From positions 1 to 48,293 of the IMG/VR virus record IMGVR_UViG_3300028840_002776: a stretch of DNA of 48,293 nt; one strand, written 5' to 3'. This document shows positions 22,159 through 30,262 of the stretch, in pieces (position 1 is the first letter of the stretch; each line of letters begins with the position of its first letter). Position numbers and translations under genes: made by a program. The notes below the pieces were generated by a model. It was given only the letters and a program-made list of their open reading frames with translations. It did no database searches and had not been told where the DNA came from. The DNA is from a virus.

Positions 22159-23109
22159 ATGATCGAGAGCAACTACGGGCCGATCATCGCGGGTCCTTAT
22201 GCATACGGTGATAAGCCACCGTTGCACTTGTGCGGCTGGGACTGGGAACGGGCCCAGGATTCGTTCGAGGCGTTGAAGGACGAGTTCATACCGGTCGTCT
22301 GGGAGGGCGACAAGCGCGAGACACCAGGGCTTCCTATCTGGGAGTACGGTAAAATGGTCAACGGCGGGAATCATTTGCCGACCGGGCGACAACAGATCGG
22401 CGACTGCGTGTCGTGGGGTTGCCGTCAGGCTGGACAGTTTCTCCACGCCTACGAACGGGCCAAGCAGCAACAGGAGGAAGTGTTTAAGCTGTGGTTCGCT
22501 CCGTACATCTACGGCATGTCGCGAGCAATGCCGGACACCGGAAACGGTCAGCTCGGCAACAGCGACGGTTCGACCGGCGCTTGGGGTGCGACGGCGATGA
22601 AGAAGTACGGCATCCTGTTCGACGACGACGAGGGCGTGCCGTCGTACAGCGGCAGCGTCGCGAAGTCGTGGGGATCGCCGAGCGGACCGCCGAGCCGGTT
22701 CCGTGAGACGGCGGCGGACAACCTCGTGAAGGGCATCGGCCAGCCGATCCGAACGGTAGACGCGTTGCGCGAAGCTTTGATAAACTACAAGCCGTGCACG
22801 ATTGCTTCGATGCGGGGCTTTCAGATGCAGCCACGAGAGATGCAAGGCTATCACGTCTTCGTGCCCAGCGGGTCGTGGCCGCACCAGATGTGCTACATCG
22901 CGTGGATGGACGACCCGTTCCCGGCGGCGTATCGGTTGAACAGTTGGGGGCCGGGCGCGCACGGGAGTCCGTTGAACGGCGAACCGCCGGGCGGCGCGTG
23001 GAACCTCGCCGACGACATCGCACAAGAGTTCCGCGCTCAAGACGTGGAGTGTTACCCGCTCAGTCTGTTCGACGGCTTCCCGGGTGAGGCCGACTACGGA
23101 GTCTTATAA
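22159..23109 (+). CDS. Papain-like (C1-fold) cysteine peptidase-like protein
   Basis: 316 aa. The papain-family triad layout is visible: RQQIGDCVSWG (Q79 oxyanion, C83 nucleophile, not the usual GSCWA), then WPHQM with H242, and NSWG with N261. The order Cys-His-Asn and the NSWG sequence are those of C1 peptidases. No signal peptide is seen, so it is cytoplasmic or virion-bound. Possible roles are a virion maturation protease or a peptidoglycan endopeptidase acting in lysis or entry. It is located between the secreted protein and head genes. Fold assignment is fairly firm; the role is open. Confidence 0.78.
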   Translation: MIESNYGPIIAGPYAYGDKPPLHLCGWDWERAQDSFEALKDEFIPVVWEGDKRETPGLPIWEYGKMVNGGNHLPTGRQQIGDCVSWGCRQAGQFLHAYERAKQQQEEVFKLWFAPYIYGMSRAMPDTGNGQLGNSDGSTGAWGATAMKKYGILFDDDEGVPSYSGSVAKSWGSPSGPPSRFRETAADNLVKGIGQPIRTVDALREALINYKPCTIASMRGFQMQPREMQGYHVFVPSGSWPHQMCYIAWMDDPFPAAYRLNSWGPGAHGSPLNGEPPGGAWNLADDIAQEFRAQDVECYPLSLFDGFPGEADYGVL

Positions 23110-23549
23110 TGTACTGTTCCAGAAGTGACGTGGAGATGATCTTCGGTGCCGACAACGTAGAGAAGTGGGCTGATCTCGACAATGACGCTGATACCGACAA
23201 GATCGCGGCCAGGATCGAGTGGGCGATAGAGCTTTCACAACAGACTATCGACGATGAGCTACGGGGCGGCCCGTACGAGATTCCGTTCGACGACAGTTCG
23301 GCGTCTGGCTCCGGTTCAGGCGCTCCAGTCCTCGTGCAGGACGCCACTGCTCGTCTAGCGGGCGTATTGCTGTACGAGGCTCGCGGGGCCATAGACTGGG
23401 ATCCGGATGATGGAAAAGCGGGTCACGTTCTTCAACCCCACAAGGATCACGTCAAACGATTCATAAACCGTGTGCTAACCGGTCGCGTTAGACTGGATCT
23501 CACGCCTACCAGTACCTCGTATCCGCGTGTCATAGATGCCGACGGCTGA
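23109..23549 (+). CDS. Head-tail connector/adaptor (Mu gp36/DUF1320-like)
   Basis: 146 aa. It has the layout of DUF1320 proteins: an N-terminal SRSDVEMIFGADNVEKWADLD segment, a helical core (IAARIEWAIELSQQTIDDELRGG) with a Ser/Gly-rich loop (SSASGSGSGA), then helices ending with a small tail. These proteins form the ring next to the portal. The start overlaps the preceding stop (TAATG) and the end overlaps the next gene by 14 nt. The position among Mu-like head genes supports the call. Confidence 0.75.
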   Translation: MYCSRSDVEMIFGADNVEKWADLDNDADTDKIAARIEWAIELSQQTIDDELRGGPYEIPFDDSSASGSGSGAPVLVQDATARLAGVLLYEARGAIDWDPDDGKAGHVLQPHKDHVKRFINRVLTGRVRLDLTPTSTSYPRVIDADG

Positions 23550-25887
23550 GATAGACAGGGCCCGCCGAGAGGTTGAGTCCGTCTCCGCGAAGGGGACGGC
23601 GTTCTCCAGGTCGGTCGCAGTGCGCGTGATGAGCACTGTACTTCGGGCGTATCGGACGGGCGGGCAGTTGGAGCTCATCGATCTGGTGAAGAAGCTCCTA
23701 GGCGATACTGTTCGAGACGGAATGATCGCGTCATATTTGAGAGGCGCGCTGAGGTCCTTTCGCATGCACGACGCGGTGCTTCGTCTGGGTGTATACGACG
23801 AGATGATTAAGACCTCGTCCAGGATGCTGTTCGTCGACGTCGACGAGCTGGAGTCCAAGTATCAGACGGACGCGTTGAAGGTGCTAGAGGGCTCGACTGA
23901 GGCGGTGGAGCAGCAGCTGCGAGCCACCATGAATGAGCTCCTGGAGAAGGGTGCCCATGTAGATGAAGGCGTAAAGGTCCTCTCCGAGAAGTTCTCGTCG
24001 TTGGGTCTCAAGGGGCTGCGACCGAACGCGTTTGAGAAGATCTTCAGGACGCAGACGCAGTTGGCCTACGGCGCGGGTCGGTGGGCAGCCGACCAGGATC
24101 CCGCAGTGCAGGAGATACTGTGGGGTTATGAATACAGTACAGTTGGAGACGACAGGGTACGCGACAGTCACGCGGAGTTGGACGGCGTAAAGCTTCCGAA
24201 AGACGACCCGTTCTGGCAGAGGTTCTGGCCGCCGAACGGGTGGAACTGTAGATGCGCCGCCATTCCGTTATACGACGAGGAAAAGCCCAAGGAGGCTCCG
24301 GACGATGTCGAACCCGACGATGGCTTTGACTTCAACCCGGCGGAGGCGATGAGAGGCGGCGTACACGAGATGCGTGTGTCGCCGGACGCGCCGGATCACG
24401 TACTCGATCTAAAGGCCAGGATGGCGAACTTCTGGAAGTTGAGGCACAAGGAGCCTAAAGGGTCGCCAGCCTGGAAAAAGTACGACACCGAACGCACTAA
24501 GATAATGAAGGAGCTTCAAGGGATTCGCAAGGAACACCCGGAGTGGTTCGGCAAGGCGCCGAAGAAGCCAACGAAGGCGCCTAAGGCGCCGAAGAAGCCA
24601 ACGAAGGCGCCTAAGGCGCCTAAGGTTCTAGAGACGCCAGAGTTGAAACCCGCAGAGTTGAAGTCCAGACTAGCTCGTGTGGAACAGCCGGCGGCTAAGA
24701 TGGTGGATTGGTCGAGCCTTGATAGAAAACCCGGCGAGGATTTTGAGACGTTCGACGCGCGTCGAAAAGCAGTCCAAGCGACGCACGGTGGAGAAATTGG
24801 TAAGACCAATGCTAGTGTGTTCGCGAAGGACTATGTTGTTTTACATAACGCGGCAGCCGAAGAGTTACACGAAGCCTTCAAGGACGTAGGCGCGGATATG
24901 TGGAAAGCCGACGATGCTCGAAAGATAAGTACATCGTCCAGAAAAAGTCTGACCGAGACATTCTCTAGAATACGTATAGGAGATCTGCAGTTTCAGAATC
25001 CGGTGGTGCAGCCTTTGACGGTGCTCGATTCTTATCCAGAGGTTGCCAATGATCCCGTTAAGATGGCGCGCTTGAAGCGCAACGTCAATAAGATCACGAA
25101 GAAGTACGACAAGGCGTGGGAGAACTACCTAGAGACCGCCGGACTGAAGTACAAAGGTGGCGGAAAACTTCCGAAGACTCCGATTAAGAAGCCCAAACCG
25201 ACGCCTAAGATTAAGAAACCGAAAGCTCCGGTCACGGCACCTAAGCCTAAGGTTAAGCCTAAGCTCAAGTATCACAAGACTAAGAGTCTGGAGGAGATGC
25301 GAGGACCGGCTCGCAAGGACTTCGATATCGGCGTGAACTACTCCGCGTTGAAGAAGTCTAGAAGCGCCGGCTCCTCCAATGCGGAGCGCGTCGGTACGTG
25401 TTTCGCAGAGTTGGAGCGTATGCGTGCGAAGAATCCCGAGATCGCGAAGCTCGCCAAGAAACAAAAGATGAAGCCGATCGTCAGATTCATGACAGGCAAT
25501 CATCTACCTCGTCGATCGGGTGTAGGTGGGGGTTACGACTACATAACGGGTGAGTTATTCATGCCGGTGGATCATCGAGCTTTGTCCAGTAAGACTTTAA
25601 AGCTAGGCGGACATTCCATAGGCGAGAACGTAGCGGACATCTTTAGGCACGAATACGGTCATCATCTTCACGACAACTGTCTCGGCGCAGGGGCCCACGC
25701 TAAGTGGGAAGGCGTTTACTCCGGTCTTCGCAATAAGATGGGTAGAGTGAGCCAGTACGCCTCGACCGACGCCGCCGAGGCGTTCGCAGAATCGTTCTGC
25801 GCCTATACCCATCCTAAGTATAAGCGCGGTTCACTTCCGTACGGCATAGAGAGGTTCATGGACAACAACATCAGAGGTAAGAAATGA
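23536..25887 (+). CDS. MuF minor head protein fused to a C-terminal metalloprotease-type domain
   Basis: 783 aa. The MuF head-protein domain spans about residues 100-260, with its GDDRVRDSHAELDGV and PPNGWNCRC signatures (SPP1 gp7/Mu gp30 type). A Lys/Pro/Ala-rich hinge with a duplicated 30-bp unit follows (about 340-360) and a second basic Pro/Lys linker (about 540-580). The C-terminal about 190 residues end in a zincin motif HEYGHH (H705-H709) with a downstream Glu-rich EAFAESF. MuF proteins with variable C-terminal effector domains are known as phage polymorphic toxins. The protease domain could be injected with the DNA or act in head maturation; which one is inference. Confidence 0.88.
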   Translation: MPTAEIDRARREVESVSAKGTAFSRSVAVRVMSTVLRAYRTGGQLELIDLVKKLLGDTVRDGMIASYLRGALRSFRMHDAVLRLGVYDEMIKTSSRMLFVDVDELESKYQTDALKVLEGSTEAVEQQLRATMNELLEKGAHVDEGVKVLSEKFSSLGLKGLRPNAFEKIFRTQTQLAYGAGRWAADQDPAVQEILWGYEYSTVGDDRVRDSHAELDGVKLPKDDPFWQRFWPPNGWNCRCAAIPLYDEEKPKEAPDDVEPDDGFDFNPAEAMRGGVHEMRVSPDAPDHVLDLKARMANFWKLRHKEPKGSPAWKKYDTERTKIMKELQGIRKEHPEWFGKAPKKPTKAPKAPKKPTKAPKAPKVLETPELKPAELKSRLARVEQPAAKMVDWSSLDRKPGEDFETFDARRKAVQATHGGEIGKTNASVFAKDYVVLHNAAAEELHEAFKDVGADMWKADDARKISTSSRKSLTETFSRIRIGDLQFQNPVVQPLTVLDSYPEVANDPVKMARLKRNVNKITKKYDKAWENYLETAGLKYKGGGKLPKTPIKKPKPTPKIKKPKAPVTAPKPKVKPKLKYHKTKSLEEMRGPARKDFDIGVNYSALKKSRSAGSSNAERVGTCFAELERMRAKNPEIAKLAKKQKMKPIVRFMTGNHLPRRSGVGGGYDYITGELFMPVDHRALSSKTLKLGGHSIGENVADIFRHEYGHHLHDNCLGAGAHAKWEGVYSGLRNKMGRVSQYASTDAAEAFAESFCAYTHPKYKRGSLPYGIERFMDNNIRGKK
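24553..24612 (+). repeat. Two tandem 30-bp repeats inside the MuF hinge
   Basis: A 30-base unit (24553-24582) is repeated exactly at 24583-24612, followed by a shorter partial copy. It encodes KAPKKPTKAP-type hinge repeats between the head domain and the C-terminal effector. It arose by tandem duplication and is likely to be variable among relatives. Confidence 0.9.
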
Positions 25888-26087
25888 TTCTAGAGCCTGA
25901 GTGTTCCAAGCGTCGATGTAAGCACTACACCGGTGTCGACCAGCCGGACGGCACGGAGCGCACGGAGAGGGTCGTATGCGAGGCGTTCCCGGATGGGATT
26001 CCCGATGATATCGCGTATGGCGACGATCCTCATACAGAGTCGAGGAACGGGGAGGTGACTTATGAGCCAGACACTGGTGCTGACTGA
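25884..26087 (+). CDS. Small conserved-type phage protein with Cys motif
   Basis: 67 aa. C7 and C12 with H14 and a later C32 (C-x4-C-x-H, then VCEAFPDGIPDDIA) form a pattern seen in many small phage proteins near head genes. It may bind a metal. The start overlaps the MuF stop (ATGA). It overlaps the next gene by 26 nt. No function is known. Confidence 0.7.
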   Translation: MILEPECSKRRCKHYTGVDQPDGTERTERVVCEAFPDGIPDDIAYGDDPHTESRNGEVTYEPDTGAD

Positions 26088-26592
26088 CCTGCGATTCGTT
26101 CCAGACGGGGCGTTCGTGTTCATGGAGAACACGGTGCCGTGGCCCCTAGACTGGGCGATAGAGAAGGCGACCGGCTACCCGTCGTCGCACGTCGGGTTTC
26201 ACATGTTCGGATATGTGTATGACGCGTATCCGCCGCGTGCCCGCAAGATGCCGCTGAGTGAGTATGAGAAAGAGCTGGACAAGTGGTCACGCCAGTGGTG
26301 GACACGCCGGCTCGGCGGACTCCGGTCGTTCTGGTGGGATCCACGCGGGGCGTTCACCGGTGACGAGCTAGCATCCATGTATAGCGAGGCCGAGCGTCTC
26401 CTAGGTAAGCCCTATTCGCTGATTCTCAACTGGGCGTTCGGGCGCGGAGAGGGTTGGTTGCACTGCAGTGAGTATTGCGGAAAGATAGCCGCAGCTAGCG
26501 GACGCGTAAAATCCGACGGGTGTAGGGAGTCGCCCGGCGGTCTGCTAGAGAAATTAAAGAAGCTTCAACTCGAGGCGCGAGCCCGGGTATAA
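26062..26592 (+). CDS. YiiX/NlpC-P60-like permuted papain-fold protein
   Basis: 176 aa. The SSHVGFHMFG (His) block followed by a YDAYPP strand, an AGxLLGKPYS helix and WLHCSEYCG (Cys) is the circularly permuted NlpC/P60 (YiiX/YebB, DUF830-like) arrangement, with His before Cys. These proteins are thiol peptidases or lipid/peptide hydrolases. In a phage it may help degrade peptidoglycan or modify a virion component. It lies between the MuF protein and the protease/scaffold gene. GAGGTG precedes the ATG. The fold is likely; the substrate is unknown. Confidence 0.68.
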   Translation: MSQTLVLTDLRFVPDGAFVFMENTVPWPLDWAIEKATGYPSSHVGFHMFGYVYDAYPPRARKMPLSEYEKELDKWSRQWWTRRLGGLRSFWWDPRGAFTGDELASMYSEAERLLGKPYSLILNWAFGRGEGWLHCSEYCGKIAAASGRVKSDGCRESPGGLLEKLKKLQLEARARV

Positions 26593-26593
26593 T
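26588..26593 (+). promoter_or_regulatory. TATAAT hexamer before the protease gene (weak promoter candidate)
   Basis: TATAAT overlaps the end of the preceding gene. A poor -35 (TTCAAC, 26564-26569, 18-bp spacing) precedes it. The following 25 nt contain TCAAC and GTTGA arms and the ribosome site of the protease gene. It could be a late or host-type promoter; the support is weak. Confidence 0.35.
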
Positions 26594-26614
26594 CAACTCA
26601 TAAGGGTTGAGGAC

Positions 26615-27775
26615 ATGCCGGTATCATGCAGACAGATCGACGGTAAGTGGAGATTAGTCGGTCCTGACGGATCCATCGAGAAGACAGCGGCTGGGGCTGA
26701 CAGGGACGGCGGCGGGCACGGCTCCGAGGCGAAATGTCTGGAGCAAGCCCGTGCAGTGAACGCCTCTGTTCACGCGTCTGCCATGGTCTTTTCTTCCCCG
26801 GACGAACCATTCTCCGCGACGAAGGGTACTCGTAAGTATCGTAAAGAGCTGATTCACGTCGGACAGTTCAACACCGGGCGTGTACGGTTCGCGGTCGACG
26901 AGGCGCTCCTTCTTCATTGGAAGCGGACGTTCGATCAGTTCGCCGAGCACGGCATAGAAGTGCCCGTGCCCGTCGATCATACGAACGACCCGGAGAAGTG
27001 CCGGGGCAAGGTAGTCAACATGGAGGTGGCCCGCAACAGGAATGGGCTACCGGCGCTCTTCGGGTTCGTGGAGTTCGCGGAAGGCGCGGAAAGCTTAGCC
27101 GCGACCGCAGATGTCAGCGTGTACGTGCCGCCGGAGTTCACCGACGGAGAGGGCCGCGCGTATCACCGGCCTATTCGACACGTCGCCCTCACCAACTACC
27201 CGGTGATACCGGGACTGGACAACTTCGAGGCCATAGCGGCCTCTCTCGTGAACGAAGGAGACGATGAAATGCTAAAGGATCTCGCAAAGAAACTCGGGAT
27301 CGACCTTTCGGACGACACGTCGGACACCGACGCAGGTACAAAGATCGTGTCGACCGTCAAGTCACTTCGGGACAAGATAAGCGGTCTGGAGAAGCAGGTC
27401 GCAGATCTCAAGAAGACGCCCGACAAAAAGGAGGACAAGGAACCCGTGAAGATCGCTGCGTCCCTCGTGAACATGGCGAAGGATCTTCGCAACACCAAGC
27501 TCGATCGTCTCGTCGAGCAGGGCCGCATCACGCCGGCCGTGTGCGACAAGTTGAAGTTGCAGTTCACGTCGGACGACGCGCTGCAGCTGAGCCTCGCGTC
27601 CGAAGACGGCAAGGACGACGCGTTCGACAACGTGTTCGCCGCGTTGTCGCTCAACGAGCCGCTGGAGCTCGGAGAGAAGACCGGCGCGCAGGGCGGAGAC
27701 GTCGGAGAGCTGCTGAAGGCGGAGAAGAATCCGCTCATCGCCGACGCGGAGAGGCGCGCGCAGGAAGCCTCCTAG
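26615..27775 (+). CDS. Head maturation protease with internal scaffold (Mu gpI type)
   Basis: 386 aa. Residues about 50-215 resemble the Mu gpI protease (PVPVDHTNDPEKCRGKVV and a SVYVPPEFTDGEGRAYHRPIRHVALTNYPVIPG segment). The C-terminal part is charged helix with coiled-coil character (KSLRDKISGLEKQVADLKK), a scaffold. An in-frame internal ATG at 27269 with a strong AAGGAG site would make the scaffold alone, as the Mu I/Z genes do. The protease would cut scaffold and capsid proteins during prohead maturation. The catalytic Ser is not identified with certainty. An upstream Cys (C30ish) lies in an unassigned N-terminal piece. Confidence 0.8.
   Translation: MPVSCRQIDGKWRLVGPDGSIEKTAAGADRDGGGHGSEAKCLEQARAVNASVHASAMVFSSPDEPFSATKGTRKYRKELIHVGQFNTGRVRFAVDEALLLHWKRTFDQFAEHGIEVPVPVDHTNDPEKCRGKVVNMEVARNRNGLPALFGFVEFAEGAESLAATADVSVYVPPEFTDGEGRAYHRPIRHVALTNYPVIPGLDNFEAIAASLVNEGDDEMLKDLAKKLGIDLSDDTSDTDAGTKIVSTVKSLRDKISGLEKQVADLKKTPDKKEDKEPVKIAASLVNMAKDLRNTKLDRLVEQGRITPAVCDKLKLQFTSDDALQLSLASEDGKDDAFDNVFAALSLNEPLELGEKTGAQGGDVGELLKAEKNPLIADAERRAQEAS
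27269..27775 (+). CDS. Scaffold protein from an internal in-frame start
   Basis: A 168-aa product that would begin at an ATG inside the protease frame. It is preceded at 8 nt by AAGGAG (27255-27260), in the same AGGAGACGA context that precedes several real starts in this genome. The product is the helical, charged scaffold part only. In Mu the Z scaffold is made in the same way from the I gene. Strong by analogy, not demonstrated. Confidence 0.65.
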   Translation: MLKDLAKKLGIDLSDDTSDTDAGTKIVSTVKSLRDKISGLEKQVADLKKTPDKKEDKEPVKIAASLVNMAKDLRNTKLDRLVEQGRITPAVCDKLKLQFTSDDALQLSLASEDGKDDAFDNVFAALSLNEPLELGEKTGAQGGDVGELLKAEKNPLIADAERRAQEAS

Positions 27776-27823
27776 GGGCAACACAGTACGGTTTGACCTA
27801 ACTATCTAAACGGAGACAAGACT

Positions 27824-28225
27824 ATGTCTGACAACGCTATAACGAGCACCCCTTCCGGCGGCGACGTGATCATCGCCGAGGGGAACCCGGTCGTCACCCG
27901 TGAGAGCAAGGACGTGTCGAACAGCACCGGGTCGGACGTGACGCTGCCCGCCGGTCACCCGATGGACGATAATGTCATGTGCACGTCCGCGAACATCGCG
28001 AACGCGGACGGGATCGTCTGTCAGGAGACCGACATTCCGGACGGCGAGACCGTCAAGGTGCCAGTACTCGCCCGCGGACCTGCTGCCATCAACCAGGACG
28101 CATTGCCCGAAGAGGACTATGCGGGCACGGCCATCGTACTCGCTTCGTTCGTGTCGGCCATCGAGACCAACACGGACATCGTGGTTCGCTCGGAGCCGAG
28201 CGAGGAAGAGGTCCAGACGACCTAA
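27824..28225 (+). CDS. Capsid decoration-like protein, first copy
   Basis: 133 aa, likely a small beta-rich head decoration or accessory capsid protein. It begins MSDNAI and contains a VTLPAGHPM segment followed by ADGIVCQETDIPDGETVKVPVLARGPAAINQDAL. The next gene encodes a protein of the same length with the same start and the same PAG(H/Y)PM, VSVL/VPVLARGPAA and ETNT/EANT landmarks, so the two are tandem paralogues. Position between scaffold and major capsid suits lambda-gpD-like proteins. GGAGAC precedes the ATG. The role is inference from position and composition. Confidence 0.72.
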   Translation: MSDNAITSTPSGGDVIIAEGNPVVTRESKDVSNSTGSDVTLPAGHPMDDNVMCTSANIANADGIVCQETDIPDGETVKVPVLARGPAAINQDALPEEDYAGTAIVLASFVSAIETNTDIVVRSEPSEEEVQTT

Positions 28226-28233
28226 GGTGAGTG

Positions 28234-28635
28234 ATGTCCGACAATGCCATAAACATCGACCCGGTCGGCGGGGACGTCCTAATCTTCAAGGGCGATCCGG
28301 CGGTTGTCGTCGATAGTCGGTCCGTCACTAACAACGCCGGTTACGACTACGTGTTGCCGGCGGGTTATCCGATGGTCGGAGATGTACCGTGCCCGACCAT
28401 ACTAGTCGCGTCGAGTGTCGACGGCGTCGTGTATAAGAAAGCAAGACTGGCTGCCGGCGAGACGGCGCGAGTCTCAGTTCTGTCTCGTGGCCCGGCTGCT
28501 GTCAATCGAGACGCGCTCGCAGACGTGGACATCGCGGGTAACTCCATTTCGTTGGCCCATTACCAGTCCGGACTCGAGGCGAATACTAATATCACCGTTC
28601 GCACCGAGCCTGAACAAGAAGAACGAGTTTCTTAA
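28234..28635 (+). CDS. Capsid decoration-like protein, second (paralogous) copy
   Basis: 133 aa, a paralogue of the preceding gene by shared landmarks (MSDNAI, GGDV, LPAGYPM, RGPAAVNRDALADVDIAG, EANT), with many substitutions. Two diverged decoration proteins may sit at different capsid sites or replace one another. I prefer the ATG at 28234, which matches the start of the first copy, over an adjacent GTG at 28231. Eight bases separate it from the first copy. Confidence 0.72.
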   Translation: MSDNAINIDPVGGDVLIFKGDPAVVVDSRSVTNNAGYDYVLPAGYPMVGDVPCPTILVASSVDGVVYKKARLAAGETARVSVLSRGPAAVNRDALADVDIAGNSISLAHYQSGLEANTNITVRTEPEQEERVS

Positions 28636-28646
28636 GGAGAATCTAG

Positions 28647-29666
28647 ATGACCATACTAGACGTTTTCAGCACGGACCCGTTCACGACGGTGTCCCTCACC
28701 GCGTCCATCAATAAGATGCCTTATCAGCCCAGTCGTCTGGGTTCGATGGGTCTCTTTCGGAAGCGCGGTATTCCGTCCACCACGGCCGTGGTGGAAGAGA
28801 AGCAAGGCAGGCTTCAGCTCTTGAAGTCCCAGGCCCGCGGAACCATGCCACAGGTTACGTCAGGCCCACAGCGTAAGGCCCGTTCCTTCACGATCCCGCA
28901 CGTGCCTCTCAACGCCGACGTCATGGCGGACGACGTTCAGGGCGTGCGACAGTTCGGTTCGGAGAATGCGGTCGAGGGCGTAGTGCAGGTCGTGAACGAC
29001 AAGTTGGAGAATATGCGTCAGTCCCACGAGTACACACATGAGTATCACAGGGCCGGCGCCATCCAGGGTAACGTTCTCGACGGCGACACGACGACGACGC
29101 TGTACAACTGGTTCACCGAGTTCACCATCACGGAGACGGAAGTCGAGTTCGACTTCACGGACTCCAGCCTCGACGTCAAACTCAAGGCTCTCGAGGTCGT
29201 GCGCGCGATCGAGGATGCCCTCGGCGCCGCTCCGTACACGCGGGTTCACTGCATGTGCGGCGACACGTTCTTCGACGATCTCATCAGCCACGCGTCCGTC
29301 AAGGACGCCTTCGCTCGGTGGCAGGACGGCGCTTTCCTTCGCGAAGACCAGCGAAAGGGCTTCCCGTTCGCGAGCGTCACGTGGGAAAACTATCGCGGCA
29401 AGGTCGGCACGACGCCGTTCATCGCCGACGAGGTCGCGCGATTCTTCCCCATCGGCGTCCCCGGACTGTTCGACGAGATCTACGGTCCCGCCGACTTCGT
29501 CGAGGCCGTGAATACGGTCGGAAAAGCCACTTACGCGAAGCAAGAACGCATCGCGTTCGATAAGGGCATCATGCTTCACACGCAGTCCAACCCGTTGATC
29601 ATGTGCACGCGACCCGCCTGCCTGATCAAGGGGGTCTATCCAGGGTCCACCAGCGGTTCGGGTTAG
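28647..29666 (+). CDS. Major capsid protein (lambda gpE-like)
   Basis: 339 aa. It fits the HK97-fold gpE group: N-terminal FSTDPFTTVSLTASINKMPYQPSRLGSMGLF, a middle PLNADVMADDVQGVRQFG stretch, EALRAIEDALG-type spine helix, and a late F(D/P)xIYGPADFVEAVNTVGKATYAKQERI core. It builds the icosahedral head shell. A Ser/Gly tail (STSGSG) ends it. The gene ends 27 nt before a strong terminator hairpin. TAAGGAGA precedes the ATG. This confirms the head block. Confidence 0.9.
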   Translation: MTILDVFSTDPFTTVSLTASINKMPYQPSRLGSMGLFRKRGIPSTTAVVEEKQGRLQLLKSQARGTMPQVTSGPQRKARSFTIPHVPLNADVMADDVQGVRQFGSENAVEGVVQVVNDKLENMRQSHEYTHEYHRAGAIQGNVLDGDTTTTLYNWFTEFTITETEVEFDFTDSSLDVKLKALEVVRAIEDALGAAPYTRVHCMCGDTFFDDLISHASVKDAFARWQDGAFLREDQRKGFPFASVTWENYRGKVGTTPFIADEVARFFPIGVPGLFDEIYGPADFVEAVNTVGKATYAKQERIAFDKGIMLHTQSNPLIMCTRPACLIKGVYPGSTSGSG

Positions 29667-29692
29667 AACTTGGTTACTTTCCCTCCCTTTCG

Positions 29693-29734
29693 GCGGCGAC
29701 CGGCGATTGCGACCGCCGGTCGCCGCTTTACTTT
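29693..29734 (+). terminator. Intrinsic terminator after the major capsid gene
   Basis: A perfect 12-bp stem (GCGGCGACCGGC, 29693-29704, with its complement at 29715-29726) with a 10-nt loop, followed by TTTACTTT. It is the best terminator in the window. It ends head-gene transcripts, and the next start (29738) immediately follows, so downstream expression would need read-through or another promoter. Confidence 0.88.
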
Positions 29735-29737
29735 ACA

Positions 29738-30262
29738 ATGATCACTGCCCGCGTGAAGATAGATCTCAGCGGACTGAGAAAGTTTCGTAAGATCGTGAAT
29801 CGCGATCTTCGTGCGGGCGGAACGGGACCTATTCGAGACGCGCTGAAGCAGTGGGCCGCGAGATACCGCGGCTTCGTACAGCGTCGCTTCGTGAGGTTTT
29901 CTAGGGGCGGGGGCGACTGGCCTCCGTTGAAGCGAAAGAGAAAGCGGGGTAAGCTAGCGGCGGCCGCGATTCTTCGAGACACCGGAACGATGTTCGTGGC
30001 TCTCGATCCCGTCTTTCAGGGTAAGCCGGGTCAGCTGGAGAAGAGCATTCCGTTCGGGATCCGCGTCGGGTACGGCGGCCCGTCCAGACACCCGAAGGCG
30101 CCGATGACCGTCGCCGATCTGGCGAGAATGCACGACCAAGGGTTGGGAGCCGTTCCCGAGAGAAAGATCATAGTCGAACCCGACGACCGGACTCTGAGTT
30201 CGATGGCCGGCGACATGGAGCGTGCTTTGAAGCGTCTTGCAGACGATACGATAGGTTCATGA
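29738..30262 (+). CDS. Phage virion morphogenesis/tail-completion-type protein
   Basis: 174 aa. It resembles Mu gpG/HK97 gp10-type proteins: an N-terminal KIDLSGLRKFRKIV, a basic Arg-rich core (RFVRFSRGGGDWPPLKRKRKRGK) with the AAILRDTGTMF segment, a GIRVGYGG strand and the DLARMHDQG block. Members close the tail or join head and tail. No clear ribosome site precedes the ATG, which lies 4 nt after the terminator region. A longer frame upstream overlaps the capsid gene and is ignored. Confidence 0.75.
   Translation: MITARVKIDLSGLRKFRKIVNRDLRAGGTGPIRDALKQWAARYRGFVQRRFVRFSRGGGDWPPLKRKRKRGKLAAAAILRDTGTMFVALDPVFQGKPGQLEKSIPFGIRVGYGGPSRHPKAPMTVADLARMHDQGLGAVPERKIIVEPDDRTLSSMAGDMERALKRLADDTIGS

Noticed and set aside
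24553-24612. Direct repeats as a CRISPR array
   Set aside because: They are adjacent without spacers and encode an in-frame Lys/Pro hinge.
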